A DNA stretch of 64,000 nucleotides from Candidatus Limosilactobacillus faecipullorum (GCA_019118465.1 DWYX01000026.1:1-64000), one strand, 5' to 3'; numbered from the stretch's first letter, positions 30,965-40,788 are shown. Notes: generated by a model not told the origin, from the letters alone. Made by a program: numbers and translations.

Positions 30965-31129
30965 TTACCCACAAATTCCAATTGCTTGACAAGCACCGTG
31001 TGCAAATCCCCGGGCAAAATCATAAGCGTTGTTGGCTGATTGCGCCCGGCGCCGAATGCATTGTGTGGAGTAACATTTCATGCCACCAATAATTTTTTTG
31101 AGTTCAAATGATGTAATTTTCTTGATCAT
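30965..31129 (-). CDS. Class II bacteriocin-like precursor with double-glycine leader (module 2)
   Basis: MIKKITSFELKKIIGG|MKCYSTQCIRRRAQSANNAYDFARGFAHGACQAIGICG; RBS aaaggagg; 54 aa, absent from the ORF track. Confidence 0.8.
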   Translation of the reverse strand: MIKKITSFELKKIIGGMKCYSTQCIRRRAQSANNAYDFARGFAHGACQAIGICG

Positions 31130-31153
31130 AATTTTAAGCCTCCTTTAACTATC

Positions 31154-31191
31154 AGTTTAGTAGCTTTACAAGAAGACAAGTTAAAAATGTC
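31154..31191 (-). promoter_or_regulatory. Module 2 promoter: GACATTTTTAACTT-N18-TAAACT
   Basis: Matches module 1 promoter architecture. Confidence 0.6.
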
Positions 31192-31222
31192 ATGAAGTGG
31201 GTGAAATCGATCTTGAAATGAA

Positions 31223-31961
31223 CTAATGGATAAGGTTCTTTAAAGTGCGAACTTTTGAGAGTGGAAATGAACAAGTATAATTTCCTGGGAAATAAATTAA
31301 GTGTTTTTTTAAAGTCAATCGCTTGAACTTTGTTAGGGTTAATTAAAAACGACTTGTGGACGCGAATTAATTCCGGAAAATCTTTTTCTAGTTGGCTAAT
31401 CTTTCCGTAAAATTCGTACATAATGTCCTTTCCATAAAGGATAACTTTATGAGGAGTAGGAGAAGTTTCAAGAAAGTAGATACAAGAAAGATTTACTCGG
31501 ATTTGGCGAGAGCCAATTTTAAAGGTTAAGTGACGTTGCGACGAAGTGAGAATATCGATGTCGGTAGTTTTATTCAGACCATCAAGAATTCGTTTTATTT
31601 GTGTTGCTTCCGTTTGGCCGTCTTTAACGATGTAATTAAGCGGGGCAATTTGTCGTTTTAAAGTTTCCAGGGCTAGCTCTTGGTGAGAAGTAATAAAAAC
31701 AATTTGGGCATACGAATTCTTATGCCGAATTTGTTGGGCTAATTCGATTCCTTCTAAGTAATGGCCGAGATCGATATCTAAGAAAAAAAGGCTATTAGTT
31801 AGTTGATGATTTATTAAATAGTTGGTTATCTTATCCGCCGTATTAGTAGCTAATACTACTTGCATATCATAGTCGTTAATCATAATCCAATTTTGAACGA
31901 TTTGGCGATAATGACTTAGGAGTAGGGGTTCATCGTCGCAGATAAAAATGGGGAGGGTCAT
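31223..31961 (-). pseudogene. LytTR response regulator (module 2) with +1 frameshift in an A7 tract; zero-frame ORF runs to 31152
   Basis: Removing one A from the T7 tract (31314-31320, plus strand) restores DFKKHLIYFPGNYTCSFPLSKVRTLKNLIH*, colinear with the paralog's DFKQRLIYFPEDYSCTFPLAKYHQVKKLITASN*. Confidence 0.8.
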
Positions 31962-31962
31962 T

Positions 31963-33228
31963 TTAAAGGTCCTTTCTAATTATGAGACTCGAATAGAAAT
32001 GGTTATTTTCAAGGTAATGGGTTAGCTCGACTTGGGGATATTTAGCCAGAATTTCATTGACATTACTAAGACCAATTCCCCGATGCCCGGGCTTACTAGT
32101 AAACCCGGGGCGATGCATTTTTGCGATCGTTGGAATTTCACCTTGGTAAGTATTTTCAATACTAATTTCGATTCCCTTAGGAATGGTAATAAAAAGGACA
32201 GTTAATTTTCGGGTGCTTGAATTGACTGCAGCTTCAATCGCATTGTCAAGCAGAATTCCCATGATCCGGACTAAAGTAACGGTTGGTAGGTTAATTTTAG
32301 TAATTATGCGAAGACATTCAAATTTTACGTTTAGTTTTTGTTGTTCAGCTTGGAGAAGTTTGGTAATCACTAAGGACTTAATTGCTGGTAATTTTAAGTT
32401 ACTAAGTTGAGCGAAGGGGGTTACGCTGTGATTTAAAGTTTGATTAGAGTATTTAATAATCTCGTTTAGATAGGCTTGGTTAGCCTGGTTATCTTGGACT
32501 TTAATGACTGCCAAAAGATTTTTGTAATCATGACGGAATTTACGCATTTCGCGGTAGTTTTTTTCGAGATTAGTAGTATAGAGGTTTGTCATTTTGATCT
32601 GTTCTTTAAGATGATCAATTTCGAGTCGTTCTCGATTTTTGTGAATAGAAAAGTAGGTTAAGAAAAGCGAAAAAACAAGTTGGAAGATGAGGATTCCGGC
32701 AATCAAGAATTGATAGGTCCAAAAAATTTTTAAGAAGCGAAAAACTTCGGCAAAAATAATAGTGAATAGCAAAAAGAACGCAAATTGAAGGGTTAGAATT
32801 TGTTGGTCTTCAACCGGAAGGTGAAGATGATCTAACCACTTGCGAACTAGGAGGGCAAGTGAAATTGTGACGAGCCAGGTAAAGAACATATAGCCTACGA
32901 TTATAAAAGAGTCAATGTGACTACCAATCCGAAAGAATCGGAAAAATAAAAGGCTAGTGGTAAATGGAATAATTTGGTGGATTACTAAGGCAAGTGTAAG
33001 CATTAAGTGCTGATTGTTTAAGCAGTTAGGTGAAGGTTGATGCCGTTGAAGTAATAAAAAGGGGACGGTAAAGATAGCGATGATATTAGCAATATCGTGC
33101 CAAAATAGTAATAATGTAATTGGAAAACTTAAGATAAATAGGGCCATAAAGTAAAATTTATTTTGAATTCGTGTTAATAGTTTAATAATTACTAATAGGA
33201 GCCAAAGATCGGTTAATTCAATCCCCAA
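31963..33228 (-). CDS. AgrC/PlnB-type sensor histidine kinase (module 2); start uncertain
   Basis: FRHDYKNLLAVIK; ILLDNAIEAA; GIGLSNVNEI; paralogous to 28956-30227. Confidence 0.92.
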   Translation of the reverse strand: MGIELTDLWLLLVIIKLLTRIQNKFYFMALFILSFPITLLLFWHDIANIIAIFTVPFLLLQRHQPSPNCLNNQHLMLTLALVIHQIIPFTTSLLFFRFFRIGSHIDSFIIVGYMFFTWLVTISLALLVRKWLDHLHLPVEDQQILTLQFAFFLLFTIIFAEVFRFLKIFWTYQFLIAGILIFQLVFSLFLTYFSIHKNRERLEIDHLKEQIKMTNLYTTNLEKNYREMRKFRHDYKNLLAVIKVQDNQANQAYLNEIIKYSNQTLNHSVTPFAQLSNLKLPAIKSLVITKLLQAEQQKLNVKFECLRIITKINLPTVTLVRIMGILLDNAIEAAVNSSTRKLTVLFITIPKGIEISIENTYQGEIPTIAKMHRPGFTSKPGHRGIGLSNVNEILAKYPQVELTHYLENNHFYSSLIIRKDL

Positions 33229-33317
33229 AAAGGTTAGCGGACCGAGGTAAATAATATGATCACTTCCTCTACTTGTTTAATAATATTATTAACGAAATTA
33301 ATGTTTTTAATAAATAT

Positions 33318-33735
33318 TTAGTAAAGGGTATTATTTAGCCACAGTTTGTAGTAGAGCCCCTGTTGATTAATTAATTCTTCGCGATCCCCTTGCTCAATTA
33401 ACTGGCCATGATCCAAGACCATAACTTGGTCATACTTTTTTGCAATTGGAAGGTAGTGGGCAATGAAGATGATGGTTTTGTTCGGTAATTTGGTTTTGTA
33501 ACTGGGGATCGAGGCCGCTTGTTACCTCATCAAAAATTAAGACCGGGGTATCTCTTAACAATGCGCGGGCAATGGCTAAGCGCTGCTTTTGACCACCAGA
33601 TAGGTTGTGACCACCTTCTTCAAGTGGCGAATCATATTGTAATGGTAACTTCTCAATAAAGTTACTAATTTGGGCGATTTGGCAAGCAGATTCATTGATG
33701 ACGGACCTCGAAAAAATAATAGTTATGCTAAAGAG
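33318..33735 (-). pseudogene. Remnant of an exporter-type ABC transporter NBD (possibly bacteriocin exporter)
   Basis: [47 protein letters not shown], then a frame change to [53 protein letters not shown]. Confidence 0.8.
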
Positions 33736-33903
33736 TTGCCTTATGTTTAACGGCTTGCGGCACAAACTTTAAAGAATGACTGTCAAGAAGATAATATTAA
33801 AAGTTTGCTAAAAAATAATTTCTAAGCAAAAAGATGGTCCACCCCATTTTCGTTTAGTATACTCTAAATAAGTTGGAACAAAGTGGAAAGGAAGCATGAT
33901 CAA

Positions 33904-34428
33904 ATGAGTTTAGAAACAGCGATTTTTGCCGGTGGATGTTTTTGGTGTATGGTGCAACCGTTTGATACCTATCCGGGAATTGAAAAGGTTGAATCTGGCT
34001 ACACGGGTGGTCATGTCCCTAACCCAACTTATGAACAAGTTTGCTCGGGAACAACCGGTCATACTGAGGCTGTCCGGATTACCTATGATCCATCCAAGGT
34101 TTCCTATGGAAAATTAGTTGCGATTTACTGGCGGCAAACTGATCCGACTGATGCGAGTGGCCAGTTCCAAGACCGGGGAGATAGCTACCGGCCAGTTATC
34201 TATGTCAAGAATGAATACCAACGTCGGATTGCGGAAGCTTCAAAGCGAGCGCTCCAATCTAGTGGCGAATTTGGTAATGCCAAGATCGTGACCCAAATTG
34301 AAAATGCTAAGCCCTTCTACTTAGCTGAAGATTATCACCAAGACTTTTACAAGAAAAATCCCGCCCGTTATGCGATTGAAGAGATGGGTGGCCGCGCCCA
34401 GTTTTTGGAGAAGCATTGGGGAAAATAA
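33904..34428 (+). CDS. msrA: Peptide-methionine (S)-S-oxide reductase
   Basis: [31 protein letters not shown]. Confidence 0.95.
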   Translation: MSLETAIFAGGCFWCMVQPFDTYPGIEKVESGYTGGHVPNPTYEQVCSGTTGHTEAVRITYDPSKVSYGKLVAIYWRQTDPTDASGQFQDRGDSYRPVIYVKNEYQRRIAEASKRALQSSGEFGNAKIVTQIENAKPFYLAEDYHQDFYKKNPARYAIEEMGGRAQFLEKHWGK

Positions 34429-34514
34429 AGGCTTCACCGAAAATCCTACGATGATAAGCAAGATGGATGTAGAAGCTAGTTTTAAGGCCATCAGCTTAAG
34501 TTCAAATGAAAAAT

Positions 34515-34570
34515 AGGGACACTAATTTAAGAGGTGGAATGTATCTAACACAACTTAAATTAGTGTCCCT
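34515..34570. repeat. Perfect 17-bp inverted repeat with 22-nt loop, related to other intergenic sequences in the window
   Basis: agggacactaatttaag ... cttaaattagtgtccct; related cactaa...aacacaactt at about 16105 and 53200. Confidence 0.8.
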
Positions 34571-34650
34571 TATTAAAATCAAGCTTTGGAGCCCATTGCG
34601 TACTGCGTTGTTCATAAGTATCGATTGCATGTGTAATAATAATAGTGAGT

Positions 34651-35889
34651 TCAAAGTGTTAATTTAAATCGATTTAGCATTGCTTTTAATGGTGATTCAT
34701 TGCTGTAAGAGAAGACGTTATTTTTGTATACTTTGGCTGAAAAAAGATACATTGCTATGGCGAATGCAATTGTAATTAACAGTGAGATATAACCATCACT
34801 ATAAGAAGCAGCCCCCCTTGCAATACGGACGGGCATCAATCCTTGGCTCATATATGGGAGATAAGACAACACTTTGGAGATTGTTAAGTTAGGATTGCTC
34901 TGAGTTAAAAAGCTCAAGAAATAGGGAATTAGCATTAAACTTGAGACACTACTTGTTGCTTGTGAAATGTCTTCAGCTATTGAAACGAACGATGCAAAAA
35001 TAGCTGCTAAAAAGACATATAATGCTAATGATGCAATTGTTAACATTGCTACTATCACAATGTATTGAATACTTATACCACTTAAGTACTTGTTTAAATC
35101 AATTAAGTTTTTATGGAACTTTGAAAGAATTAGATAACCAATTCCTCCAATAATGGTGTAGATAAATACTTGAAAAAATATTAAATATGCTATACCAAGC
35201 ATTTTGCCGGCGAAGTGTTTGTCTGCAGGAATAGCGGCTATTAAGCCTTCAATTAAATGATTGCCTTTTTCATTTCCAATCTCAGCTCCTGTGATACTGA
35301 TATAACTTGTAAGAAAGAAAAAGGCAATAATAACTGCAAATTCACTAAAATACTGAGCAGACTCTGAATCATTTAACTTAATAGTGTTCCCATTATAGCT
35401 AACATTTTCCTTATATAAGTGGACTTCTTGCGTGATGTTTTGCCATTGGCTTTCGCTGAGCCCTGCAATACTTGCCATATATTGGGATCTAATAACTGTC
35501 AAATTCTGCTTTAGTTCATTGATCGGATTGTCGGAATTTGTGTTCGCATTGTATTTATATTTCACTTTAGAGAAATCGTTATTAACGTACAAGATACCAT
35601 CGACTACATTATCAGCCAAATCTATTTTTAGTCTTTCCTTATTTGTAGTATTAACTTTGGTGTTTATTTTATATGTTGAAGCTTTCTGGTTTTGTAAGGC
35701 GGCTTTAATATTTTTATTGGCTACTACTGCAATTAATGCTTTATGAGATGAGTTTTGATTATCAATATATTTAGTAAATCCTATGCCAATAATTAATAAG
35801 ACAATTGGCGCCAGTATCATCCAATAATATGTTGGAGAGAGAACTCTTTTTTTAAAGACCATTTTTGCTACCACAAGTATTTTATGCAT
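34651..35889 (-). CDS. ABC transporter permease (ABC-2/NatB-like)
   Basis: 412 aa, N-terminal TM, long extracellular domain, C-terminal TM cluster; coupled to ATPase. Confidence 0.85.
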   Translation of the reverse strand: MHKILVVAKMVFKKRVLSPTYYWMILAPIVLLIIGIGFTKYIDNQNSSHKALIAVVANKNIKAALQNQKASTYKINTKVNTTNKERLKIDLADNVVDGILYVNNDFSKVKYKYNANTNSDNPINELKQNLTVIRSQYMASIAGLSESQWQNITQEVHLYKENVSYNGNTIKLNDSESAQYFSEFAVIIAFFFLTSYISITGAEIGNEKGNHLIEGLIAAIPADKHFAGKMLGIAYLIFFQVFIYTIIGGIGYLILSKFHKNLIDLNKYLSGISIQYIVIVAMLTIASLALYVFLAAIFASFVSIAEDISQATSSVSSLMLIPYFLSFLTQSNPNLTISKVLSYLPYMSQGLMPVRIARGAASYSDGYISLLITIAFAIAMYLFSAKVYKNNVFSYSNESPLKAMLNRFKLTL

Positions 35890-36794
35890 TCTTCATATTC
35901 TCCTCATTGATAACTTTTCTAAATATATCGTCAAGAGTAGGCTCTAATAAGCGATAACCTGTTAAAGATGATTGCTTTTTCGCTACATTAATCGCTAACC
36001 TTGCATTTTTTTCGGAGTCAAAGGTGAGGACTTTCCCTGGATAGTCATTTTTTTGGTGGAGCACGCCGTTGAAATTAATAGGGGAGAGGTGGTCAAAAAT
36101 GCCTTCCAAATATACTTTATTTTTTTTCAAATTGAGATCTAATTTGATTGATTGGTCCATAAAGTCTTTGCTCTCCATTTACTAACATAAGTATTTTGTC
36201 CGAAACTGCTGTCACATTATTCATATTGTGAGAAGAGAAGATAACTGCAACTCCATCTTGTTTTAATTGCTTTACAACTTTGATTAGAAGACCAATATTT
36301 ACCGGATCTAATCCTGAGAATGGTTCATCAAGAATTACTAATTTAGGTTTATGAATTAATGTTGTAATTAATTGAACCTTTTGTTGGTTACCCTTTGATA
36401 GATTTTTAATTAGTGTTCTTTCAGTACCTTTTACGGATAACTTTTCTAACCAGAGAGGTAATTCTTGACTAGCTTTTTCCTTGCTGTAATTGTGCAATTG
36501 TGCAAAATACAAAACCTGTTGTTTAATTGTCATGTCTAAATATAAACCACGTTCTTCTGGTAAATATCCAATGTTATCCAAGAACTTATTATTTAGTTTT
36601 TGAGAATTTATTGTTATTGCTCCAGCATCTGGAGCAATAAAATTCAAAATCATTTTAAAAGTTGTAGACTTGCCAGCCCCATTTTGACCAACCAGACCAA
36701 TTACTTCTCCTGGATTAACCTCAAAGCTTAATTGTTTAACTGCTGTAACGTTAGAAAATTTTTTAGTTATCCCTTTTACTTTTAGCATTGTCAT
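35882..36794 (-). pseudogene. ABC transporter ATP-binding protein (NatA-like), frameshifted at an A8 tract
   Basis: ORF 36117-36794 ends QFEKK*; ORF 35882-36178 continues KNKVYLEGIFDHLSPIN...; removal of one A at T8 (36120-36127, plus strand) fuses them. Confidence 0.8.
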
Positions 36795-36929
36795 TTCCTA
36801 TTCTCAGAATGTAATTTTTAAACGTATTTGATAATTATTCAGCCTATCATAATTTTGCTAAATAAAAAGTTAATTGTAGCAACATTAAACAGCCTTAGTG
36901 TTGTCAAATGCATTGAGCTTATTGAGACT

Positions 36930-37060
36930 CCCGGAAGGTGTAAAATCATATCTCTGCAACGGTAGGCACAGTCGCCTTCCAGTTGGTACTGGTCTTGCGT
37001 GGGTCGTAAACGCCAAACAAAATTGGATGACTCTCCAACGTTCCCCACATTCTAAATCTG
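36930..37060. repeat. Divergent partial copy of dispersed repeat family
   Basis: Shares cttgcgtgggtcgtaaacgccaaacaaaattgg with the corresponding segment of other copies. Confidence 0.5.
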
Positions 37061-37504
37061 AATCGTCAACACATCGCACGGAGCAAATCGTTCAACATAG
37101 GCCGTGACGGAACCTACTAAAACGCGTTCAAGCGCAGTTAGTCCGGTCCGCCCCATAACAATTAGGTCAGGGTGGTGATCTTGGGGAAAGTCTCGAGCAA
37201 TGATTTGCTTAGGGTTTCCAAAACGGATGTGGATATCAACTGATTTGACTCCGGCTTTTAAAGCTTCGTTTTTTAAATCCTTTAGGCGTTCGGTAACTAA
37301 CTCGACCAGATCAAGGGTTTGATCCTCGCTTAAAGCTAAAATATCGGCGTAGCCATCGGCAATTTGGTTAACTTGGGCAACGTTTAAAATATCCAAGTGA
37401 GCATCATTTAACAAAGCGACTTTAATGGCGGTCTCCATAACCTTAGGAGTGGCTTTAGAACCATCGATGGGAACAAGAATATTACGGTATGAGTTACTGA
37501 TCAT
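37052..37504 (-). CDS. Universal stress protein family
   Basis: ILVPIDGSKATPKVMETA, DLIVMGRTGLTALERVLVGSVTAYVERFAPCDVL. Confidence 0.93.
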   Translation of the reverse strand: MISNSYRNILVPIDGSKATPKVMETAIKVALLNDAHLDILNVAQVNQIADGYADILALSEDQTLDLVELVTERLKDLKNEALKAGVKSVDIHIRFGNPKQIIARDFPQDHHPDLIVMGRTGLTALERVLVGSVTAYVERFAPCDVLTIQI

Positions 37505-37611
37505 TTTGGGGCCTCCCTTTTTTTCTTACTATAATTATACCAAGGAAAATTGTACTTTCCGTAGGGAGTTTAGTAGAATGAAAACTGAAGTTAAAATAAA
37601 GGATGAAAATA

Positions 37612-38016
37612 ATGAAAGATCAAGCAAATATTAAGAAGGTCATTGCGACCTCCTTAACGGCGATTATCGCCACGATCATTGTGGAAATTGCCATGTATGC
37701 CCAAATGGGTGTTGCTTTAACGAGCGGGCCGGTGATGGCTCGGGTAGGGATGATGGTGGTCCTCGCCATTGTCATTGTGGTTTTAGCCCTTTTTGATTTA
37801 CGGTTTGATGGCTACGTCACGATTCTGGCAATGATCTTATGTGCGATTGGTGACTTTGGGGGCTTTAGTCAAATTGCAGACCGGACGAGTGTAGTTGGCC
37901 TGTTAGTACAATTAGTCGCCATCACTGGCTTTTTGGCCAGTTTAGCCGGAATTTGGTATGGGATCATGCAACGGAAAAAGTATTCTGATCGGAAGTTGAA
38001 GGAACGGTTGAAATGA
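37612..38016 (+). CDS. Hypothetical 4-TM membrane protein
   Basis: Hydrophobic ORF, RBS aaagga before ATG. Confidence 0.7.
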   Translation: MKDQANIKKVIATSLTAIIATIIVEIAMYAQMGVALTSGPVMARVGMMVVLAIVIVVLALFDLRFDGYVTILAMILCAIGDFGGFSQIADRTSVVGLLVQLVAITGFLASLAGIWYGIMQRKKYSDRKLKERLK

Positions 38017-38477
38017 AATTAACGAAGGATCAATATTTAGCCCAAATTGAAGAACACTTACAAACTGAACAAGTTGAATTAACGGCCTCGCAAGTCCAAC
38101 AACCCAAAGCTTTAAAGCCTGGGGTTGCCTTTTGTTTAACGCAACTAGAGAGTGGGTACCTTGGCCAATATGAATGGACGGTTCGCCTGAAGAAGGGCGA
38201 TCCGGTTAGGGTTCGGCTAGAGGAGAACTTAATTAACGTCCCCGTTAAGGATGCGGCTCGCTTGGATGGTAAGTTGTTGGATAACGAAACTGAGTATGGG
38301 GTTAATCTTTACATGGTGATTGAAGGAGACCAGGTTAATCAATCTGGTTTACGGATTGATCTTTTAGCCGACGAAGGAGCTTTGGCAAGGGGAGATGAAG
38401 GAACCTTGGTTAAGAAGCTCCAAGAATGGTTAGCAACTCAACTTGCCCAAACGGTTGAAAACAGGAGCGCCGAATAA
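38013..38477 (+). CDS. Hypothetical protein, coupled to the preceding gene
   Basis: ATGA overlap with the upstream ORF. Confidence 0.7.
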   Translation: MKLTKDQYLAQIEEHLQTEQVELTASQVQQPKALKPGVAFCLTQLESGYLGQYEWTVRLKKGDPVRVRLEENLINVPVKDAARLDGKLLDNETEYGVNLYMVIEGDQVNQSGLRIDLLADEGALARGDEGTLVKKLQEWLATQLAQTVENRSAE

Positions 38478-38513
38478 ATTTTACTTTCGATTCAAATCGT
38501 GTTACATTGGACC

Positions 38514-38713
38514 ATGCGATGAGTCGAGAGGTATGGTAGCAACCCAAATTGCTACCCCACATTGTGGTAAAACTTCTCATGAGGCCCGTTAACCTGCCGG
38601 ATTGCAGGGGGCCTGGTTAAGGTTGGTAGTGGACGACTGATCTTAGCCTGAGATCTGATAGATCAATACATTAAAAACACCCAAACCAAGGCAACTTGGG
38701 GAGGGTGTTTTTT
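38514..38713 (+). ncRNA. Candidate ~200-nt structured small RNA
   Basis: TTTACT-N17-TACATT promoter (38480-38508), several stems (gtagcaacccaaattgctac; cctgccggattgcagg; gatcttagcctgagatc), Rho-independent terminator 38675-38712, no ORF. Confidence 0.65.
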
Positions 38714-38934
38714 GGCCCTTAATAGTTTGAATTAGCAAGTCAACGTTTACGGGATCAGTCCGGGAAAAGGTTCATTGATATTGAGTGATTCAAGTGAAAT
38801 GATCTCCGATCCCTGTTAGTCTCCCCATCCTTCCCCCTTAACATTTCTTTAAACCCCAGTCATTTAATACCGTTCGCCAGGTAAATCTGGTTATAATAAG
38901 AACAGAGTAATTCGTAAAAAGGGGTGCACTGTCA

Positions 38935-39624
38935 ATGAAAATTTTAGTGGTTGATGATGATAAGGAAATTGTTCAATTATTGGAAATTTATGTCCGGAAT
39001 GAAGGGTACGAACCGGTTGCGGCATACAATGGGAAGGATGCCTTGACCAAGTTGAATACCACACCCGATATTGGCTTAGTCATCTTAGATATTATGATGC
39101 CGGAAATGGACGGGATGGAAGTTGTTAAACAAATTCGGAAAGACTCTTCAATTCCAATCTTAATGCTTTCGGCCAAGACGGCGGACATGGATAAGATCCA
39201 AGGTTTGATTTCGGGGGCAGACGATTACGTAACTAAGCCATTTAATCCACTGGAAGTTATGGCACGGGTGAAGTCTCTGTTGCGGCGGAGCCAAGGTCAA
39301 GTTACTAATGACCAACCCGACATTTTAAACGTGGGACCACTTCAAATTAACAAGGATTCCCACGAAGTTAAGACTATCAAGGGAGACTTGATCCAATTAA
39401 CCGCCCTTGAATTCGGTATCTTGTACCTTTTAGCCAGTCACCCGAACCGGGTCTTCTCAGCTGACGATATTTTTGAACGGGTTTGGCAACAAGAAAGCGT
39501 GGTTTCGGCCAAGACTGTCATGGTGCACGTAAGCCACTTACGGGATAAGATCGAAGCTGCCACCGGTGGTGAAAAGGTTATCGAAACCGTTTGGGGCGTT
39601 GGTTACAAGGTTGGATCGCACTAA
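38935..39624 (+). CDS. OmpR-family response regulator
   Basis: VDDDKEIVQLLEIYVRNEGYE, LDIMMPEMDG, winged-helix C-terminus. Confidence 0.95.
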   Translation: MKILVVDDDKEIVQLLEIYVRNEGYEPVAAYNGKDALTKLNTTPDIGLVILDIMMPEMDGMEVVKQIRKDSSIPILMLSAKTADMDKIQGLISGADDYVTKPFNPLEVMARVKSLLRRSQGQVTNDQPDILNVGPLQINKDSHEVKTIKGDLIQLTALEFGILYLLASHPNRVFSADDIFERVWQQESVVSAKTVMVHVSHLRDKIEAATGGEKVIETVWGVGYKVGSH

Positions 39625-39627
39625 ACA

Positions 39628-40788
39628 TTGAGGAAAAGTATGTTAAAACTAACTGGGCGCGAAAAAGGTGCGCTTTTTTTTGAAGGTGTTGAAACAGTAG
39701 CATTATTAATCTTAATTAACGTGGCCTTAATTGTAATTATTCAAGCTTTTATCCAGTCAAATCCGGGACTGGCTAGTGGAATCTTCATCATTAAACAATC
39801 TCTTTGGTTTGGGCCTTACCATACCCAAATTTGGTCCTACCAACGAATTGTGATCGGAATCTTTGTCATCATCGATGCCTGGGTGGTTTGGTGGCGATTA
39901 CGCCGCCGGTATTACCAATACCAGATGGACCACATTCTCGCCGAACTACATTACATTGCTCAAGGACACCTTGATCACCGGATTCCCTTCCGTTTGAAGG
40001 GTAACCAACAACACGTGATTACTAGCGTGAACGCCCTCGTTGACAGTGCCGTTCAATCAATGAATGATGAACGGCAAATCGAAAAGTCCAAGGATGAATT
40101 GATTACCAATGTTAGTCACGATTTACGGACCCCCCTAACGTCAATCATTGGTTATCTCCGGCTGATTGAAGATAAGCAATATCATTCCGAAGAAGAAATC
40201 GTCAAATATGCCCACATTGCTTACGAAAAGTCGAAGCAAATGAAGAACTTGGTGGAAGACCTCTTTGAATTTACCAAGGTTCAACAACACGGGGCGCCGG
40301 TAAATATTATGACCGTTGACCTTTCGCAATTGTTAGAACAAGTCAGTGCTAGTTTTGAACTAGAAGGGCAAAAGCGGGGGATTGAAGTTACTTCGATGAC
40401 GGAACCAGAGCCATTAAAGCTCAGTGCCGACCCTGAAAAACTTGGGCGGGTCTTTAGTAATTTGGTCGCTAATGCTTTGAAGTACGGGAATGGAGCAAGT
40501 TACATTAAAATCGAAGCTCACCAGCATGGTGACCAGGTTCAGATTCAAGTTAAAAACGACGGGACTAAGATTCCTGCGGATTCTTTAAGTCACCTCTTTG
40601 AGCGCTTTTATCGGGTTGAATCTTCCCGTTCCAAGGCAACTGGAGGAACGGGGCTGGGGCTAGCGATTGTCAAGAGTATTGTGGACCTTCACTATGGGAA
40701 AGTTAGCGTTACTTCCGATGATAATGAAACCGTCTTTACGGTTACCTTACCAGTTGAACAGCCAACCACAAGTAAAAGTGAAACGTAG
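39628..40788 (+). CDS. Sensor histidine kinase
   Basis: NVSHDLRTPLTSIIGYLRL; GGTGLGLAIVKSIV. Confidence 0.95.
   Translation: MRKSMLKLTGREKGALFFEGVETVALLILINVALIVIIQAFIQSNPGLASGIFIIKQSLWFGPYHTQIWSYQRIVIGIFVIIDAWVVWWRLRRRYYQYQMDHILAELHYIAQGHLDHRIPFRLKGNQQHVITSVNALVDSAVQSMNDERQIEKSKDELITNVSHDLRTPLTSIIGYLRLIEDKQYHSEEEIVKYAHIAYEKSKQMKNLVEDLFEFTKVQQHGAPVNIMTVDLSQLLEQVSASFELEGQKRGIEVTSMTEPEPLKLSADPEKLGRVFSNLVANALKYGNGASYIKIEAHQHGDQVQIQVKNDGTKIPADSLSHLFERFYRVESSRSKATGGTGLGLAIVKSIVDLHYGKVSVTSDDNETVFTVTLPVEQPTTSKSET

Noticed and set aside
37425-37634. 69-aa plus-strand ORF overlapping the usp start and next gene
   Set aside because: Antisense to the usp 5' end and runs into the next gene's start; no independent support
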